Notes: generated from the letters alone by a model not told the origin. A stretch of 64,000 nucleotides of DNA from an uncultured Bacteroidales bacterium (GCA_902788865.1 CADALZ010000005.1:29662-93661); one strand, 5' to 3'. Positions 9,341-18,293 are shown, numbered from the stretch's first letter. Translations and numbers: made by a program.

Positions 9341-10246
9341 ATGGAATCGTACTTTGCAACAATAGGCTTCTTTGACGGCGTGCATAGAGGACATAGGGAC
9401 CTTATCAACCAACTGATAGAAGTAGCCAAGAAGCGGAAGATGAAATCTGCGGTGGTGACGTTCAGACAACATCCTCGAAAGGTGTTGAATCAAGACTATC
9501 AGCCTCAGCTCCTCACATCGTGCGGTGAGAAAGAATGGCTCTTAGAGACCACATGCGATATGGATGAATACTTTATGCTCGACTTTACTGTGGAACTGGC
9601 AGCCCTCAGTGCCAAAGATTTTATGCAGTTCCTAAGAGACAAATATAATGTGAAAGGACTTTTGATAGGATATGACCATAAGTTTGGGCATAATCGCTCT
9701 GAAGACTTTGACGATTATGTGCGCTACGGAAAAGAGCTTGGCATCGAGGTATTGCAGGCCAAACCGTTTAAGACACAGACAGGCTTAACGGTAAGTTCTT
9801 CCATCATTCGTCAGTTTGTAAAAGAAGGTAATATGAGAGAAGCAGCTTTAAATTTGGGTTGTGACTATCTTATAAGTGGCACGGTGGTTCATGGGCATCA
9901 GATAGGACGCACTATAGGTTTCCCTACAGCGAATATCAAACTCGACGAGGATGACAAGCTATTGCCTCCCGATGGCGTGTACGGAGTGAGGGTACTTGTG
10001 GACGATGGGCTACATCCAGGAATGATGAATATAGGTAAGCGTCCAACAGTGGGCAATGGCGATGATCGTAGCATAGAGGTCAATCTTTTCTATTATAAAG
10101 AAAATCTCTATGGCAAGTTCCTTAGGGTTTGGGTGATAGATCGTGTACGTGAGGAAAAGAAATTCGGCTCTAAGGAAGAATTAGCCACACAATTAAATGA
10201 AGACAAGGGAAAAATCGTGCAAATGTTTAACGAGTCAGATAACTAA
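9341..10246 (+). CDS. ribF: Bifunctional riboflavin kinase / FAD synthetase
   Basis: A 301-residue protein of normal RibF length. The N-terminal nucleotidyltransferase domain shows GFFDGVHRGH (residues 8-17) and the substrate motif TVSSSIIR (near 150). The C-terminal flavokinase domain shows GRTIGFPTANI (near residue 190) and GVYGV. It makes FMN from riboflavin and then FAD. The segment GFFDGVHRGH starts close to the N-terminus, so the protein lacks the 10-15 residue N-terminal strand found in some homologs; nothing upstream in frame restores it before the Ca2+ ATPase stop. It is the middle gene of a likely three-gene operon. Confidence 0.95.
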   Translation: MESYFATIGFFDGVHRGHRDLINQLIEVAKKRKMKSAVVTFRQHPRKVLNQDYQPQLLTSCGEKEWLLETTCDMDEYFMLDFTVELAALSAKDFMQFLRDKYNVKGLLIGYDHKFGHNRSEDFDDYVRYGKELGIEVLQAKPFKTQTGLTVSSSIIRQFVKEGNMREAALNLGCDYLISGTVVHGHQIGRTIGFPTANIKLDEDDKLLPPDGVYGVRVLVDDGLHPGMMNIGKRPTVGNGDDRSIEVNLFYYKENLYGKFLRVWVIDRVREEKKFGSKEELATQLNEDKGKIVQMFNESDN

Positions 10247-10256
10247 TACTAAAAAG

Positions 10257-11051
10257 ATGAAGAAGGCGATTATCTTAGTTTTGGTGTATTTCCTCATGCA
10301 GCTATTGGCTGGCGTGGTAAGCATGGGTGGCGTGTTGGCTTACCAGTTTATCAAGACAGGTAGCTATGTGACTACAGATATTAGCAGTGAAGCCGTGGTG
10401 CCAACCTTGGTACTTGGCATTGTGTTTATGTCGATCATCTTATGGAAAGGTGGCTATCTACGTCCTTTCAATGAGGTGTGGAACGTGCTTACGCCCTCAT
10501 ATCTGGGATGGACAGCCTTGCTGGGATTTGCATTGATTTTCTTGATAGACAGCCTGCTCAGTATGTTTGACTTCCTGCCCGATATCATGGAAGAAACGTT
10601 CGATGTTTTAGAATCCGGTTGGGTGGGTATCTTTGACGTATCCGTGCTTGGCCCTATCCTTGAGGAGATGCTGTTTAGAGGTGCCATCACGCGAGAATTG
10701 CTGAAGCATTATAAACCCCAGCATGCCATCTTGTTCTCTGGCTTGATATTCGGCCTTTTCCACATCAATCCAGCACAGATATTACCTGCTATGCTGATAG
10801 GGTTCGTGCTGGCGTGGCTCTATTGGCGCACCAAAAGCATCATTCCTGGTATCATCATCCACATTATCAATAATTCACTATCCTGTTACCTTTCCGTTGC
10901 TCATCCAGAAGCAGAGAGCATCTTCGACTTGATGGGCGGAACGGCACCTGTAGCCTTTGGCATTTTGATTGCCCTTGCAGTGGTGTATATCAGCGTAGTG
11001 AAACTAAATGCCGTGGAGAAAATCAACTCTGAGGATTCTCTTTTGTCTTGA
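10257..11051 (+). CDS. CPBP-family intramembrane glutamic protease (CAAX/Abi type)
   Basis: A 264-residue multi-spanning membrane protein (six or more hydrophobic segments) with the three CPBP motifs: EEMLFRG (EExxxR), FGLFHIN (FxxxH) and HIINNSL (HxxxN). These residues form the catalytic site of Rce1-like proteases; in bacteria such proteins act in peptide maturation, immunity or lipid-linked processes, usually with unknown substrates. ATG 10257 was chosen because it lies 10 bp after ribF and opens directly into the first transmembrane helix. The 3' end overlaps the convergent sufE gene by 29 bp. Confidence 0.85.
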   Translation: MKKAIILVLVYFLMQLLAGVVSMGGVLAYQFIKTGSYVTTDISSEAVVPTLVLGIVFMSIILWKGGYLRPFNEVWNVLTPSYLGWTALLGFALIFLIDSLLSMFDFLPDIMEETFDVLESGWVGIFDVSVLGPILEEMLFRGAITRELLKHYKPQHAILFSGLIFGLFHINPAQILPAMLIGFVLAWLYWRTKSIIPGIIIHIINNSLSCYLSVAHPEAESIFDLMGGTAPVAFGILIALAVVYISVVKLNAVEKINSEDSLLS

Positions 11052-11454
11052 ATGCCAAGGCATACATCCGAATCTGCTTCACCATAGACAGCAGACCATT
11101 GCTACGCGTAGGTGATAGGTGTTCGTGCAAACCTATGCGATCGATGAAATAAAGGTCGGCATTAAGGATCTCTTCTGGAGTATGTCCAGAGAGCACCTTG
11201 ATGAGCAATGCGATGATGCCTTTCACGATGAGTGCATCACTCTCTGCTTGGAAAACGATGTTTCCGTCTATATAGTCGGCATGCAGCCACACCCTACTTT
11301 GGCAACCCTCAATGAGGTTGCTCTCTGTCTTGTACTTCTCGTCCAGTGGAGCCTGCTCGTTGCCTAAGTCGATAAGCAACTGATAGCGGTCCATCCAGTC
11401 GTCAAAATCGCTGAATTCGGCTATGATTTCGTCTTGTATCTCGTTGATAGTCAT
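11023..11454 (-). CDS. sufE: SufE-family sulfur acceptor protein
   Basis: A 143-residue protein of SufE size with the active-site motif EGCQSRVW. Cys51 is at the same position as the sulfur-accepting Cys51 of E. coli SufE. SufE accepts persulfide from the cysteine desulfurase SufS and passes it to SufBCD for Fe-S cluster assembly in the cytoplasm. No other suf gene is adjacent; here it is the last gene of an S66/M28/SufE operon (17 bp after the M28 stop). Its 3' end overlaps the convergent protease gene by 29 bp. The function outside the suf cluster rests on the conserved motif. Confidence 0.9.
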   Translation of the reverse strand: MTINEIQDEIIAEFSDFDDWMDRYQLLIDLGNEQAPLDEKYKTESNLIEGCQSRVWLHADYIDGNIVFQAESDALIVKGIIALLIKVLSGHTPEEILNADLYFIDRIGLHEHLSPTRSNGLLSMVKQIRMYALAFKTKENPQS

Positions 11455-11471
11455 AATCTCTCCTAAACTAA

Positions 11472-12464
11472 TTATTTCTCACTATAAATCACCTGAAGCA
11501 GTGTCTGCCCCACAGCTTGCAAAGTCTGACGATCGATGGCATCCATGTCATCCCTCACGGTATGCCAATGTTCGAAGAAACTGTATTGGTCGCTTGTAGC
11601 AATGATGTCGATGGTAGGGATATGAGCCAATTTATTCACAAACAAATGATCATCAGTGGCACCACCACCGTCTTGTTTCTTGAAATACCTGCCAAAGCCC
11701 AGTTTATCGGCAGTACGCCACACTTTTCGGTTTACATCTTTGGCATACATCTCCGAGTAGTATTCATACTTGAATGTGGCATCCTTGCCACCCACCATGT
11801 CCAGCAAAATGCCATAGCGGGCACTATAGCCCTGAATATGAGGATTGCGTGCCCAATATTGTGAACCTAAGCACCAGTGTTCTTCTTTATGCTCGCCATT
11901 ATAATCCCTATGCGTGCCATAATCCTCGGCATCGAAGAAGATGATGTCAACGCCTATGGATGGGGCTTGCTGTTGCAATTGTCGGGCCACCTCCATCAAG
12001 ATGCCTACACCGCTGGCTCCATCATTGGCACCCAAAATAGGCGTGAAGTGCTTCTGGGGATCAGGGTCATTGTCTGCCCAAGGGCGACTGTCCCAGTGCG
12101 AGAATAAAGCTACGCGCTTTTTACTCTCAGGATTGAACGCTCCAATGATGTTGCGTGCATTCAGCAGTTTCCCGTCATAGCTGGATACAGAGGCTTGCTG
12201 TACATACAGCTTTGCTCCGAACTTCTCCAACTGTTGGATAAGGTAGTCGCCACAAGCCTGATGTGCTTCTGTATTGGGAACACGAGGACCAAAGTCCACT
12301 TGGCTCTTCACGTAGTGGTAAGCACTGTCGGCATTGAATACAGGTACATTCTCTGTACTAAAAGTCTCGTCCTCGGCATATCCCGCTTGCTGACTACTGC
12401 CACAAGCGGCCATGTTTAGTATCAGCCATGCCGTAAGTATGGAGAAAGTGTAAGGGATGTTCAT
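11472..12464 (-). CDS. M28-family lipoprotein, glutaminyl cyclase-like
   Basis: A 330-residue lipoprotein (lipobox LNMAAC, Cys21). The catalytic domain shows zinc-site segments FSHWDSRPWAD, GANDGASGVG and FFDAEDYG, which are characteristic of the M28 aminopeptidase fold and, in the form HWDSRPxAD, of the glutaminyl-peptide cyclotransferase branch. Such enzymes cyclise N-terminal Gln to pyroglutamate on exported proteins in oral and gut Bacteroidales, where Gln often follows the signal peptidase I site. A plain aminopeptidase remains possible. It overlaps the S66 gene by 4 bp (ATGA), so translation is coupled. Confidence 0.85.
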   Translation of the reverse strand: MNIPYTFSILTAWLILNMAACGSSQQAGYAEDETFSTENVPVFNADSAYHYVKSQVDFGPRVPNTEAHQACGDYLIQQLEKFGAKLYVQQASVSSYDGKLLNARNIIGAFNPESKKRVALFSHWDSRPWADNDPDPQKHFTPILGANDGASGVGILMEVARQLQQQAPSIGVDIIFFDAEDYGTHRDYNGEHKEEHWCLGSQYWARNPHIQGYSARYGILLDMVGGKDATFKYEYYSEMYAKDVNRKVWRTADKLGFGRYFKKQDGGGATDDHLFVNKLAHIPTIDIIATSDQYSFFEHWHTVRDDMDAIDRQTLQAVGQTLLQVIYSEK

Positions 12465-13390
12465 TTTAGTATCGTAAGTTTAGTTTGTTTTCCAACTTCA
12501 AGTTTCACACGACTACCCTCTATCAGCGGATAGTTGGCTGTTACATGTCCCACTGGGAATCCGAAGCAGATAGGAATATGGTATTCTTTCACCACATCGG
12601 CCAAGGCTCCATAGAGCTCCTTTCCGAGCCCCATGTTCTCGGTGTATTCCGTAAACTGTCCGATGATGAGGCCTTTAATACGTTCCAACACACCGCCTAT
12701 TTTCAAGTTATAAAGCATGCGTTCTACGGCATGCGGACGTTCCCCTACATCTTCCAAGAAAAGGATGGTGTCATCGGCAGGAATGTCATAAGGGGTTCCA
12801 CGCAGTCCGTAATACACCGCAAAATTGCCTCCACGCAAGATGCCTTCAGCCTTTCCCTTATGATTGAGGCGGTGGGCCTCACAGGTATAAGTGATGAGGC
12901 TCTTGCGGTCTTGGCATTCTCCGAAGAGTAAGCGGCGCATGGCTTCTGCAGCAAAGCCGTCGGTAGGCTCTTCTGCCAGATGGCGTGCCATAGGACCATG
13001 CAGCGAGGCAAAGCCTTGCTGCTGGAAATAGCAGTGCAGGGCTGTGATGTCACTGAATCCAATCAGCCACTTGGGATGTTCGCGAAACTTGGAGAAATCC
13101 AGTTTTCCCATGAGGTGCTGAGCTCCATATCCACCACGGCTGCAAAGGATGACTTTGGCGGTTTCATCGTCCATGGCTGCTTGAAGGTCTTTCAAACGCA
13201 CACGGATAGTGCCTGCAAAAGAGGCATAGCTATCTGCGTAGTGGGGAGCCACTTTCACACGTAGTCCCCATGAAGCCAACCGTTTCCATGCCTTGGCCAC
13301 AATCTCACGTTCTATCTTCCCAGAAGGGGAGATGATAATGACTTTATCGCCTTTTTCCAAGAAAGGAGGATATGTCAGTGCTTCCATCAT
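12461..13390 (-). CDS. S66-family LD-carboxypeptidase
   Basis: A 309-residue serine peptidase of the LD-carboxypeptidase A / MccF family. The nucleophile Ser lies in CSRGGYGAQ, the catalytic Glu in FLEDVGERPHAVERML and the His in FPVGHVTANYPL. LdcA-type enzymes remove the terminal D-Ala from tetrapeptide muropeptides during peptidoglycan recycling; MccF-type enzymes cleave microcin C-like conjugates. No signal peptide is seen, which fits a cytoplasmic recycling enzyme. It is first in an operon with the M28 lipoprotein (4-bp overlap) and sufE. A second ATG one codon later is equally possible. Confidence 0.85.
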   Translation of the reverse strand: MMEALTYPPFLEKGDKVIIISPSGKIEREIVAKAWKRLASWGLRVKVAPHYADSYASFAGTIRVRLKDLQAAMDDETAKVILCSRGGYGAQHLMGKLDFSKFREHPKWLIGFSDITALHCYFQQQGFASLHGPMARHLAEEPTDGFAAEAMRRLLFGECQDRKSLITYTCEAHRLNHKGKAEGILRGGNFAVYYGLRGTPYDIPADDTILFLEDVGERPHAVERMLYNLKIGGVLERIKGLIIGQFTEYTENMGLGKELYGALADVVKEYHIPICFGFPVGHVTANYPLIEGSRVKLEVGKQTKLTILK

Positions 13391-13411
13391 TCGCTTAGTT
13401 TTATTATCAAA

Positions 13412-13442
13412 GAAGGAAGAGAACCGTGAGCTCTCTTCCTTC
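13412..13442 (-). terminator. Hairpin downstream of pnp
   Basis: An 11-bp perfect stem (arms 13412-13422 and 13432-13442, 9-nt loop) followed by only TTTGAT on the minus strand. It may stop pnp transcription weakly or protect the 3' end; read-through into the S66 operon is likely. Confidence 0.5.
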
Positions 13443-13465
13443 TATATTATATATAAGGTAAACTA

Positions 13466-15745
13466 TCAGTCGTTATGCTCACGGTGTGGGCGATCGTTAT
13501 GCTCACGGCGTGGGCGATCATTGAACTCACGGCGGTCGCTGTGCTCACGGCGCTCTTCGCGATGGCCGTCGCGATTCTCACGGCGTGGACGCTCAGGACG
13601 CTCCTGATAACCTTCTGGTTTTGGCAGCAGCACACGGTGAGAGAGTTTGAACTTACCCGTCTTATCATCAATGTCGAGCAGCTTCACTTCTATCTCGTCA
13701 CCTTCGTGAATGCCAGCTTCCTCTACAGTCTCCAGACGCTTCCAGTCGATCTCGGAGATGTGCAGCAAGCCATCCTTGTTAGGCAGGAACTCTACGAAGC
13801 AGCCGTAAGGCATGATGCTCTTCACCTTACCGGTGTAGGTCTCGCCAATCTCTGGAACAGCCACGATAGCCTTGATCATATTTACTGCAGCATCGATGCT
13901 TGCCTTGTTGCTGGCAGCAATCTCAATCTGTCCACCTTGCTCGTCTTCTTCGATGGTGATGGTAGCACCAGTTTCTTCCTGCATACCCTGGATAATCTTT
14001 CCACCCGGGCCTATCACGGCACCAATGAACTCCTTAGGAATAGTCATAGTGTAGATGCGTGGAGCATGAGGCTTCAGATCTTCACGAGGCTCTGCGATGG
14101 TCTCGGTGATCTTACCGAGGATGAACTCACGGCCTTGCTTTGCCTGCATGAGGGCCTTCTCCAGAATCTCATAAGAGAGACCATCTACCTTGATATCCAT
14201 CTGGGTAGCGGTGATACCGTCACGTGTACCAGTCACCTTGAAGTCCATGTCACCCAGATGATCCTCATCACCTAAGATGTCTGAAAGAACCACATACTTG
14301 TCGCTCTCAGAGTCCTTGATCAGACCCATAGCGATGCCAGATACAGGTTTCTTGATCTTCACACCAGCATCCATCAGTGCCAACGTACCAGCACAAACGG
14401 TAGCCATAGAAGAAGAGCCATTAGACTCCAGAATATCTGAAACGATGCGGATCACATATGGATAGTCGGCAGGAATCTGACCCTTCAGGGCACGCCAAGC
14501 CAAATGGCCATGACCAATCTCACGACGGCCTACACCGCGCTGAGCCTTAGCCTCGCCCGTTGCGAATGGTGGGAAGTTGTAGTGGAGCAGGAAGCGCATC
14601 TTGCTGCGATCCAGCACATCGTCCACAATCTTCTCATCGAGTTTCGTACCCAGTGTACAGGTAGAGAGCGACTGTGTCTCACCACGGGTGAAGATAGCAG
14701 AGCCGTGAGGACCAGGCAGTGGACTTACCTCGCACCAGATAGGACGAATCTCGGTTGGCACACGACCATCCAGACGCTTACCCTCATCGAGAACGCAACG
14801 ACGCATAGCATCGCGCATCACATCATGGTAGTAACGATCCATCATGGCTTCTTTCTCGGCCAACTCGTCTTCTGTCAGGTCGGCATGTGCAGCAGCATAC
14901 TGCTCCTTGAAATCTGCCAAAACCTTGTCGAATGCCTCGGCACGTGCATGCTTATCGAGTGCCTGCTTCGTGATGTCGTAAGCTGGCTGATACAGTTCCT
15001 TCTTCATCTGCTCACGCAGCTCTTCGTCATTAGTCTCGTGGCAATATTCACGCTTCACAGTAGAACCAACTTCCTCTGCCAGTTCCATCTGAGCCTTGCA
15101 CATCACCTTGATGGCTTCATGACCAGCTTTCAGTGCACCGAGCAGGTCTTGTTCAGAAACCTCACTCATTTCGCCTTCCACCATCATGATATTCTCGTAA
15201 GTGGCACCTACCATAATATCCATGTCGGCATTCTTCAGTTGCTCGAAGGTTGGGTCGATGACATACTCGCCATTGATGCGAGCTACGCGAACCTCAGAGA
15301 TAGGACCACCGAAAGGTATGTCAGAAACAGCCAGTGCTGCAGAAGCAGCCAGGCCAGCCAATGCGTCAGGCATATCTACGCCATCGGCAGAGAAGAGGAT
15401 GATGTTTACATAAACTTCTGCATGATAATTGTCTGGGAACAGAGGGCGAAGTGCACGGTCCACCAGACGGCAGGTCAGAATCTCATAGTCTGAAGCCTTG
15501 CCTTCACGTTTTGTAAATCCGCCAGGGAAACGGCCGAATGCAGAAAACTTTTCCTTATACTCTACCTGCAACGGCATAAAATCTGTTCCGGGAACTGCGT
15601 CTTTTGCGGCACAAACAGTAGCCAACAGCATGGTGTTTCCCATGCGCAGCATTACAGCGCCATCTGCCTGTTTTGCCAGCTTTCCCGTTTCGAGTGTGAT
15701 GGTTCTTCCATCAGGCAACTCGATTGTCTTAACGATTGGATTCAT
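13466..15745 (-). CDS. pnp: Polyribonucleotide nucleotidyltransferase with charged C-terminal tail
   Basis: PNPase, 759 residues: two RNase PH domains, a helical linker, a KH domain ([12 protein letters not shown]) and an S1 domain ([15 protein letters not shown]). It degrades RNA 3'-5' by phosphorolysis as a trimer. The frame opens at 15793, but a good promoter box (TATCTTTG, 15798-15791) covers that codon, so ATG 15745 is the start. The last 40 residues are almost only Arg, Glu, Asp, His and Asn, in imperfect repeats such as [17 protein letters not shown]; this tail lies beyond the conserved S1 domain and may bind RNA or partners. The repeats are mirrored in the DNA at about 13470-13600. 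Confidence 0.97.
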   Translation of the reverse strand: MNPIVKTIELPDGRTITLETGKLAKQADGAVMLRMGNTMLLATVCAAKDAVPGTDFMPLQVEYKEKFSAFGRFPGGFTKREGKASDYEILTCRLVDRALRPLFPDNYHAEVYVNIILFSADGVDMPDALAGLAASAALAVSDIPFGGPISEVRVARINGEYVIDPTFEQLKNADMDIMVGATYENIMMVEGEMSEVSEQDLLGALKAGHEAIKVMCKAQMELAEEVGSTVKREYCHETNDEELREQMKKELYQPAYDITKQALDKHARAEAFDKVLADFKEQYAAAHADLTEDELAEKEAMMDRYYHDVMRDAMRRCVLDEGKRLDGRVPTEIRPIWCEVSPLPGPHGSAIFTRGETQSLSTCTLGTKLDEKIVDDVLDRSKMRFLLHYNFPPFATGEAKAQRGVGRREIGHGHLAWRALKGQIPADYPYVIRIVSDILESNGSSSMATVCAGTLALMDAGVKIKKPVSGIAMGLIKDSESDKYVVLSDILGDEDHLGDMDFKVTGTRDGITATQMDIKVDGLSYEILEKALMQAKQGREFILGKITETIAEPREDLKPHAPRIYTMTIPKEFIGAVIGPGGKIIQGMQEETGATITIEEDEQGGQIEIAASNKASIDAAVNMIKAIVAVPEIGETYTGKVKSIMPYGCFVEFLPNKDGLLHISEIDWKRLETVEEAGIHEGDEIEVKLLDIDDKTGKFKLSHRVLLPKPEGYQERPERPRRENRDGHREERREHSDRREFNDRPRREHNDRPHREHND
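13470..13600 (-). repeat. Imperfect coding repeats in the pnp C-terminal tail
   Basis: The DNA repeats phrases such as GCTCACGGCG and CGTGGGCGATC, encoding Arg/Glu/His/Asp/Asn-rich units. Copy-number change would usually alter frame unless it is in whole codons; here units keep the frame. Confidence 0.55.
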
Positions 15746-15790
15746 AAATGTTTTTCTAAAATTTCTTTTTATTACTTCATAAAATTCGTG

Positions 15791-15798
15791 CAAAGATA
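15791..15798 (-). promoter_or_regulatory. pnp promoter -7 box
   Basis: TATCTTTG on the minus strand, 46 bp upstream of ATG 15745, matches TAnnTTTG. No clear TTTG partner is seen at the expected distance, so only one box is supported. Confidence 0.45.
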
Positions 15799-15903
15799 CA
15801 TAATTAATCGTTTCATGGAGAGTAAAAGGCTGAAAATCTTTAGCATTATTACATATTTTATACTTTTCTTGGCTTAGAAAGTGCTAAAATGGACAAAAAG
15901 CAC

Positions 15904-15911
15904 TATCTTTG
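15904..15911 (+). promoter_or_regulatory. -7 box upstream of DUF4369 lipoprotein
   Basis: TATCTTTG lies 23 bp before ATG 15935 and matches TAnnTTTG. The longer start at 15881 would lie upstream of it and is therefore not used. Confidence 0.45.
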
Positions 15912-15934
15912 TCGCTGCAAAAAAAGAAACGAAT

Positions 15935-17095
15935 ATGAAGAAACTGTTTATCATGGCACTTGCGCTGATGGCACTGAGTGCTTGCAATAATCAAACTGCT
16001 ACCCCTCAAGGTGGGTTCCGCATCGAAGGAGAGGTCAGCGGTGCAGAAGGGAAGACGCTGGTGTTCGAGCATTCAGGCTTGCAAGGCATCATCCCTCTGG
16101 ATTCTGTCAAATTGGGTACTGATGGTAAGTTTAGCTTTTCTTGGGCTCGCCCAGAAGCGCCAGACTTCTATCGTTTGCGTCTGGATAGAAACGTCATCAA
16201 TTTGGCTGTAGATTCAACTGAAACCATCCAGGTGAAAGCCGCAGCCTCTCAGTTTGCTACAGCTTATCAAGTAGAGGGTTCTGAAGACTCCCAGAAAATC
16301 AAAGAGCTTACGCTGAAGCAGATAGAGATGCAGAATAAGGTGGATGCCATGGTTGATGCTGTGCAAAACGACCGCATGCCTGCCGGTGTATATCAAGACA
16401 GTCTGCTGAAAGTAGTCAATACTTACAAAGAGGAACTGAAGAATAAATATATCTTTGAGGCACCCAACAAGCCTTATGCTTACTTTGCTCTTTTTCAGCA
16501 GGTAGGTCAATATACGCTCTTCGATCCTCTGGCCAGTCGTGAAGACATGCGTGTGTTTGCTGCTGTGGCCACCAGTCTTCATGCTGCCTATCCTAATGCT
16601 CAACGTTCGCAGAATCTGTACAACATCGTCATTAAGGGTATGCAGAACGATCGCCGTAGTCAGGGGCAAGAGATAGAACTGCCTGCTGAGGCTTATACTG
16701 AGTCTGGTTTGATAGACATCGCATTGCGCGACTTGCAGGGAAATGAGCATAAGCTCTCAGATCTTACAGGTAAGGTGGTGTTGCTGGATTTCACTGTTTA
16801 TCAGAGCGATTTCTCTGCCAATCACAACTATATGCTGCGTGACATCTATGATAGGTACCATGAGCGTGGCTTGGAGATTTACCAGATTTCATTGGATACC
16901 AATGAGCATTTCTGGAAGCTCACTGCAGATAATCTGCCTTGGATTTGCGTGCGTGATGAGCTGGGTACTAATTCTCGGAATGTGGCTTCCTACAATGTGC
17001 AGACTATCCCTACCATCTACCTTATTAATAGGGAGGGAGAATTGCATGCCAGTCAGGAATCTACGCTCGAAGCAGCCGTTAAAAGTCTGCTATAA
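15935..17095 (+). CDS. DUF4369/thioredoxin-fold lipoprotein lacking the CxxC motif
   Basis: A 386-residue lipoprotein (MKKLFIMALALMALSACNN; lipid Cys in LSAC). Residues about 25-120 match the N-terminal DUF4369 beta domain (FRIEGEVSGAEGKTLVFEH), followed by a helical linker, and the C-terminal 130 residues have the AhpC/TlpA thioredoxin-like fold (GKVVLLDFT, TIPTIYLINREGEL). The position that normally carries WCxxC reads FTVYQSDFSAN, so there is no redox-active cysteine pair. The cis-proline segment QTIPTIY is kept. It is probably a binding or scaffold relative of periplasmic TlpA-like proteins, not a disulfide oxidoreductase. The start at ATG 15935 gives a proper signal peptide. Confidence 0.85.
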   Translation: MKKLFIMALALMALSACNNQTATPQGGFRIEGEVSGAEGKTLVFEHSGLQGIIPLDSVKLGTDGKFSFSWARPEAPDFYRLRLDRNVINLAVDSTETIQVKAAASQFATAYQVEGSEDSQKIKELTLKQIEMQNKVDAMVDAVQNDRMPAGVYQDSLLKVVNTYKEELKNKYIFEAPNKPYAYFALFQQVGQYTLFDPLASREDMRVFAAVATSLHAAYPNAQRSQNLYNIVIKGMQNDRRSQGQEIELPAEAYTESGLIDIALRDLQGNEHKLSDLTGKVVLLDFTVYQSDFSANHNYMLRDIYDRYHERGLEIYQISLDTNEHFWKLTADNLPWICVRDELGTNSRNVASYNVQTIPTIYLINREGELHASQESTLEAAVKSLL

Positions 17096-17149
17096 AGGCG
17101 CTTAGGTAACAAAAATAATACAAATTGTGTTAAAAAGCATCTTTTTTTA

Positions 17150-17181
17150 TTTGATTGGATGCTTTTAAACGCTTATCTTTG
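17150..17181 (+). promoter_or_regulatory. greA promoter
   Basis: TTTG at 17150-17153, a 20-bp spacer and TATCTTTG at 17174-17181. Transcription should begin near 17188, about 98 nt before the greA start, leaving a leader that contains a terminator-like hairpin. Confidence 0.65.
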
Positions 17182-17205
17182 CAGCGTAAAAGTCTGGAAA
17201 GAGGG

Positions 17206-17239
17206 TTCCAACATGTATGGCATGTTGGAATTCTTTTTG
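17206..17239 (+). terminator. Terminator-like hairpin in the greA leader
   Basis: A perfect 10-bp stem (TTCCAACATG at 17206-17215, CATGTTGGAA at 17221-17230, loop TATGG) followed directly by TTCTTTTTGTTTTT. It lies between the greA promoter and start codon, so it would release a short RNA of about 50 nt unless it is bypassed. It may be an attenuator. Confidence 0.7.
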
Positions 17240-17285
17240 TTTTTATTCTGTTTTTGAAGGTAATAATAAATAAAGGAGGAATTAT

Positions 17286-17750
17286 ATGGCTTATATGTCA
17301 CAAGAGGGCTATGACAAGTTGGTAGCCCAATTAAGACGCATGGAGGCGGTGGACCGTCCCCGCGTCATAGAAGCTATCCGGGAGGCACGTGATAAGGGCG
17401 ACCTTTCTGAGAATGCCGAGTATGATGCTGCTAAAGAAGAGCAGGGTCTTCTGGAAGGGAAGATCAATGAGTTGAAGCAAATCATTGCCGATGCCAAGAT
17501 TATCGATGCATCTAAGTTGAAGACAGATACTGTGCAGATATTGAACAAGGTGGAGTTGAAGAACCTGAAGAATGGCATGAAGATGAGCTATACCATTGTG
17601 TCGGATACAGAGGCCAACCTGAAGCAAGGTAAGATCTCTGTAAATACGCCTATTGCACAGGGTTTGCTGGGTAAGAAGGTAGGCGACCAGGTGGCTATCA
17701 AGGTGCCAAGTGGTATCATCAACTTAGAGATTCTGAGTATTTCATTCTAA
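17286..17750 (+). CDS. greA: Transcription elongation factor GreA
   Basis: A 154-residue GreA. The N-terminal antiparallel coiled coil carries the acidic tip GDLSENAEYDAAKEEQ (the Asp/Glu that enter the RNA polymerase secondary channel), and the C-terminal FKBP-like domain ends in GLLGKKVGDQVAIKVPSG. It rescues backtracked RNA polymerase by stimulating transcript cleavage. An unusually clear Shine-Dalgarno sequence (AAAGGAGG, 17272-17279) lies 6 nt before ATG. A HIT-family gene follows after 13 bp in a two-gene operon closed by the terminator at 18181-18224. The leader hairpin suggests attenuation. Confidence 0.97.
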   Translation: MAYMSQEGYDKLVAQLRRMEAVDRPRVIEAIREARDKGDLSENAEYDAAKEEQGLLEGKINELKQIIADAKIIDASKLKTDTVQILNKVELKNLKNGMKMSYTIVSDTEANLKQGKISVNTPIAQGLLGKKVGDQVAIKVPSGIINLEILSISF

Positions 17751-17763
17751 TAATTTGAGTCTT

Positions 17764-18156
17764 ATGGCAACCATTTTTAGTAGAATCGTAGCAGGTGAGA
17801 TTCCATGCTACAAGATAGCAGAAAACGAGAAATTCTTCTCATTCCTTGACATCAATCCGTTGGTGAAAGGGCACACGCTGGTCATTCCTAAGCAGGAAGT
17901 AGATTATATCTTCGACTTGAGTGATGAAGACCTTGCCGAGATGACCGTCTTTGCTAAGAAGATAGCTGTGGCCGTGAAGAAAGCCTTCCCTTGTCGTAAG
18001 GTAGGCATGGCTGTGCTGGGTTTGGAAGTGCCCCATGCACATATCCACTTGGTACCTATGCAGACAGAGAAAGATCTGATCCTGTCTAATCCGAAACTTT
18101 CACTCCCTGCCGAGGAGATGGAAAAGATAGCAGCAGCCATCCGCGCAGAGCTTTAA
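17764..18156 (+). CDS. HIT-family nucleotide hydrolase
   Basis: A 130-residue protein with the histidine triad PHAHIHLVPM, the HIT nucleotide-binding signature, and the N-terminal segment TIFSRIVAGEIPCYKIAE typical of HinT/PKCI-like proteins. These enzymes hydrolyse adenosine phosphoramidates or related nucleotides. It has no CxxC zinc pair in the N-terminal region. ATG 17764 is used; an in-frame TTG nine bases upstream is possible but less likely. It is co-transcribed with greA, a pairing common in Bacteroidales. Confidence 0.92.
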   Translation: MATIFSRIVAGEIPCYKIAENEKFFSFLDINPLVKGHTLVIPKQEVDYIFDLSDEDLAEMTVFAKKIAVAVKKAFPCRKVGMAVLGLEVPHAHIHLVPMQTEKDLILSNPKLSLPAEEMEKIAAAIRAEL

Positions 18157-18180
18157 GAAATAAAGTTGGAAAATTATGAA

Positions 18181-18224
18181 ATGAACCCCGAAAGTCAGAC
18201 AAAAACTTTCGGGGTTCATTTTTA
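18181..18224 (+). terminator. Strong terminator of the greA-HIT operon
   Basis: A 15-bp perfect stem (18181-18195 with 18205-18219, loop CAGACAAAA) followed by TTTTT. Confidence 0.9.
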
Positions 18225-18293
18225 ACTCTAAACTCTAAACTCTAAACTCTAAACTCTAAACCCTAAACCCTAAGCCCTAAACTCAAAACCCTA
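18224..18293. repeat. Ten heptamer repeats (AACTCTA / AACCCTA)
   Basis: Ten 7-bp units run without a gap: five AACTCTA, two AACCCTA, AGCCCTA, AACTCAA and AACCCTA. The last unit overlaps the stop codon of the convergent mannose-1-phosphate guanylyltransferase gene. The CCCTAAA form is the same heptamer as plant-type telomere repeats, which is probably coincidence. Confidence 0.9.

Noticed and set aside
18224-18293. Telomere-like function of the CCCTAAA heptamers
   Set aside because: The array is short, degenerate and internal to a bacterial chromosome segment; slippage repeats are the simpler explanation.
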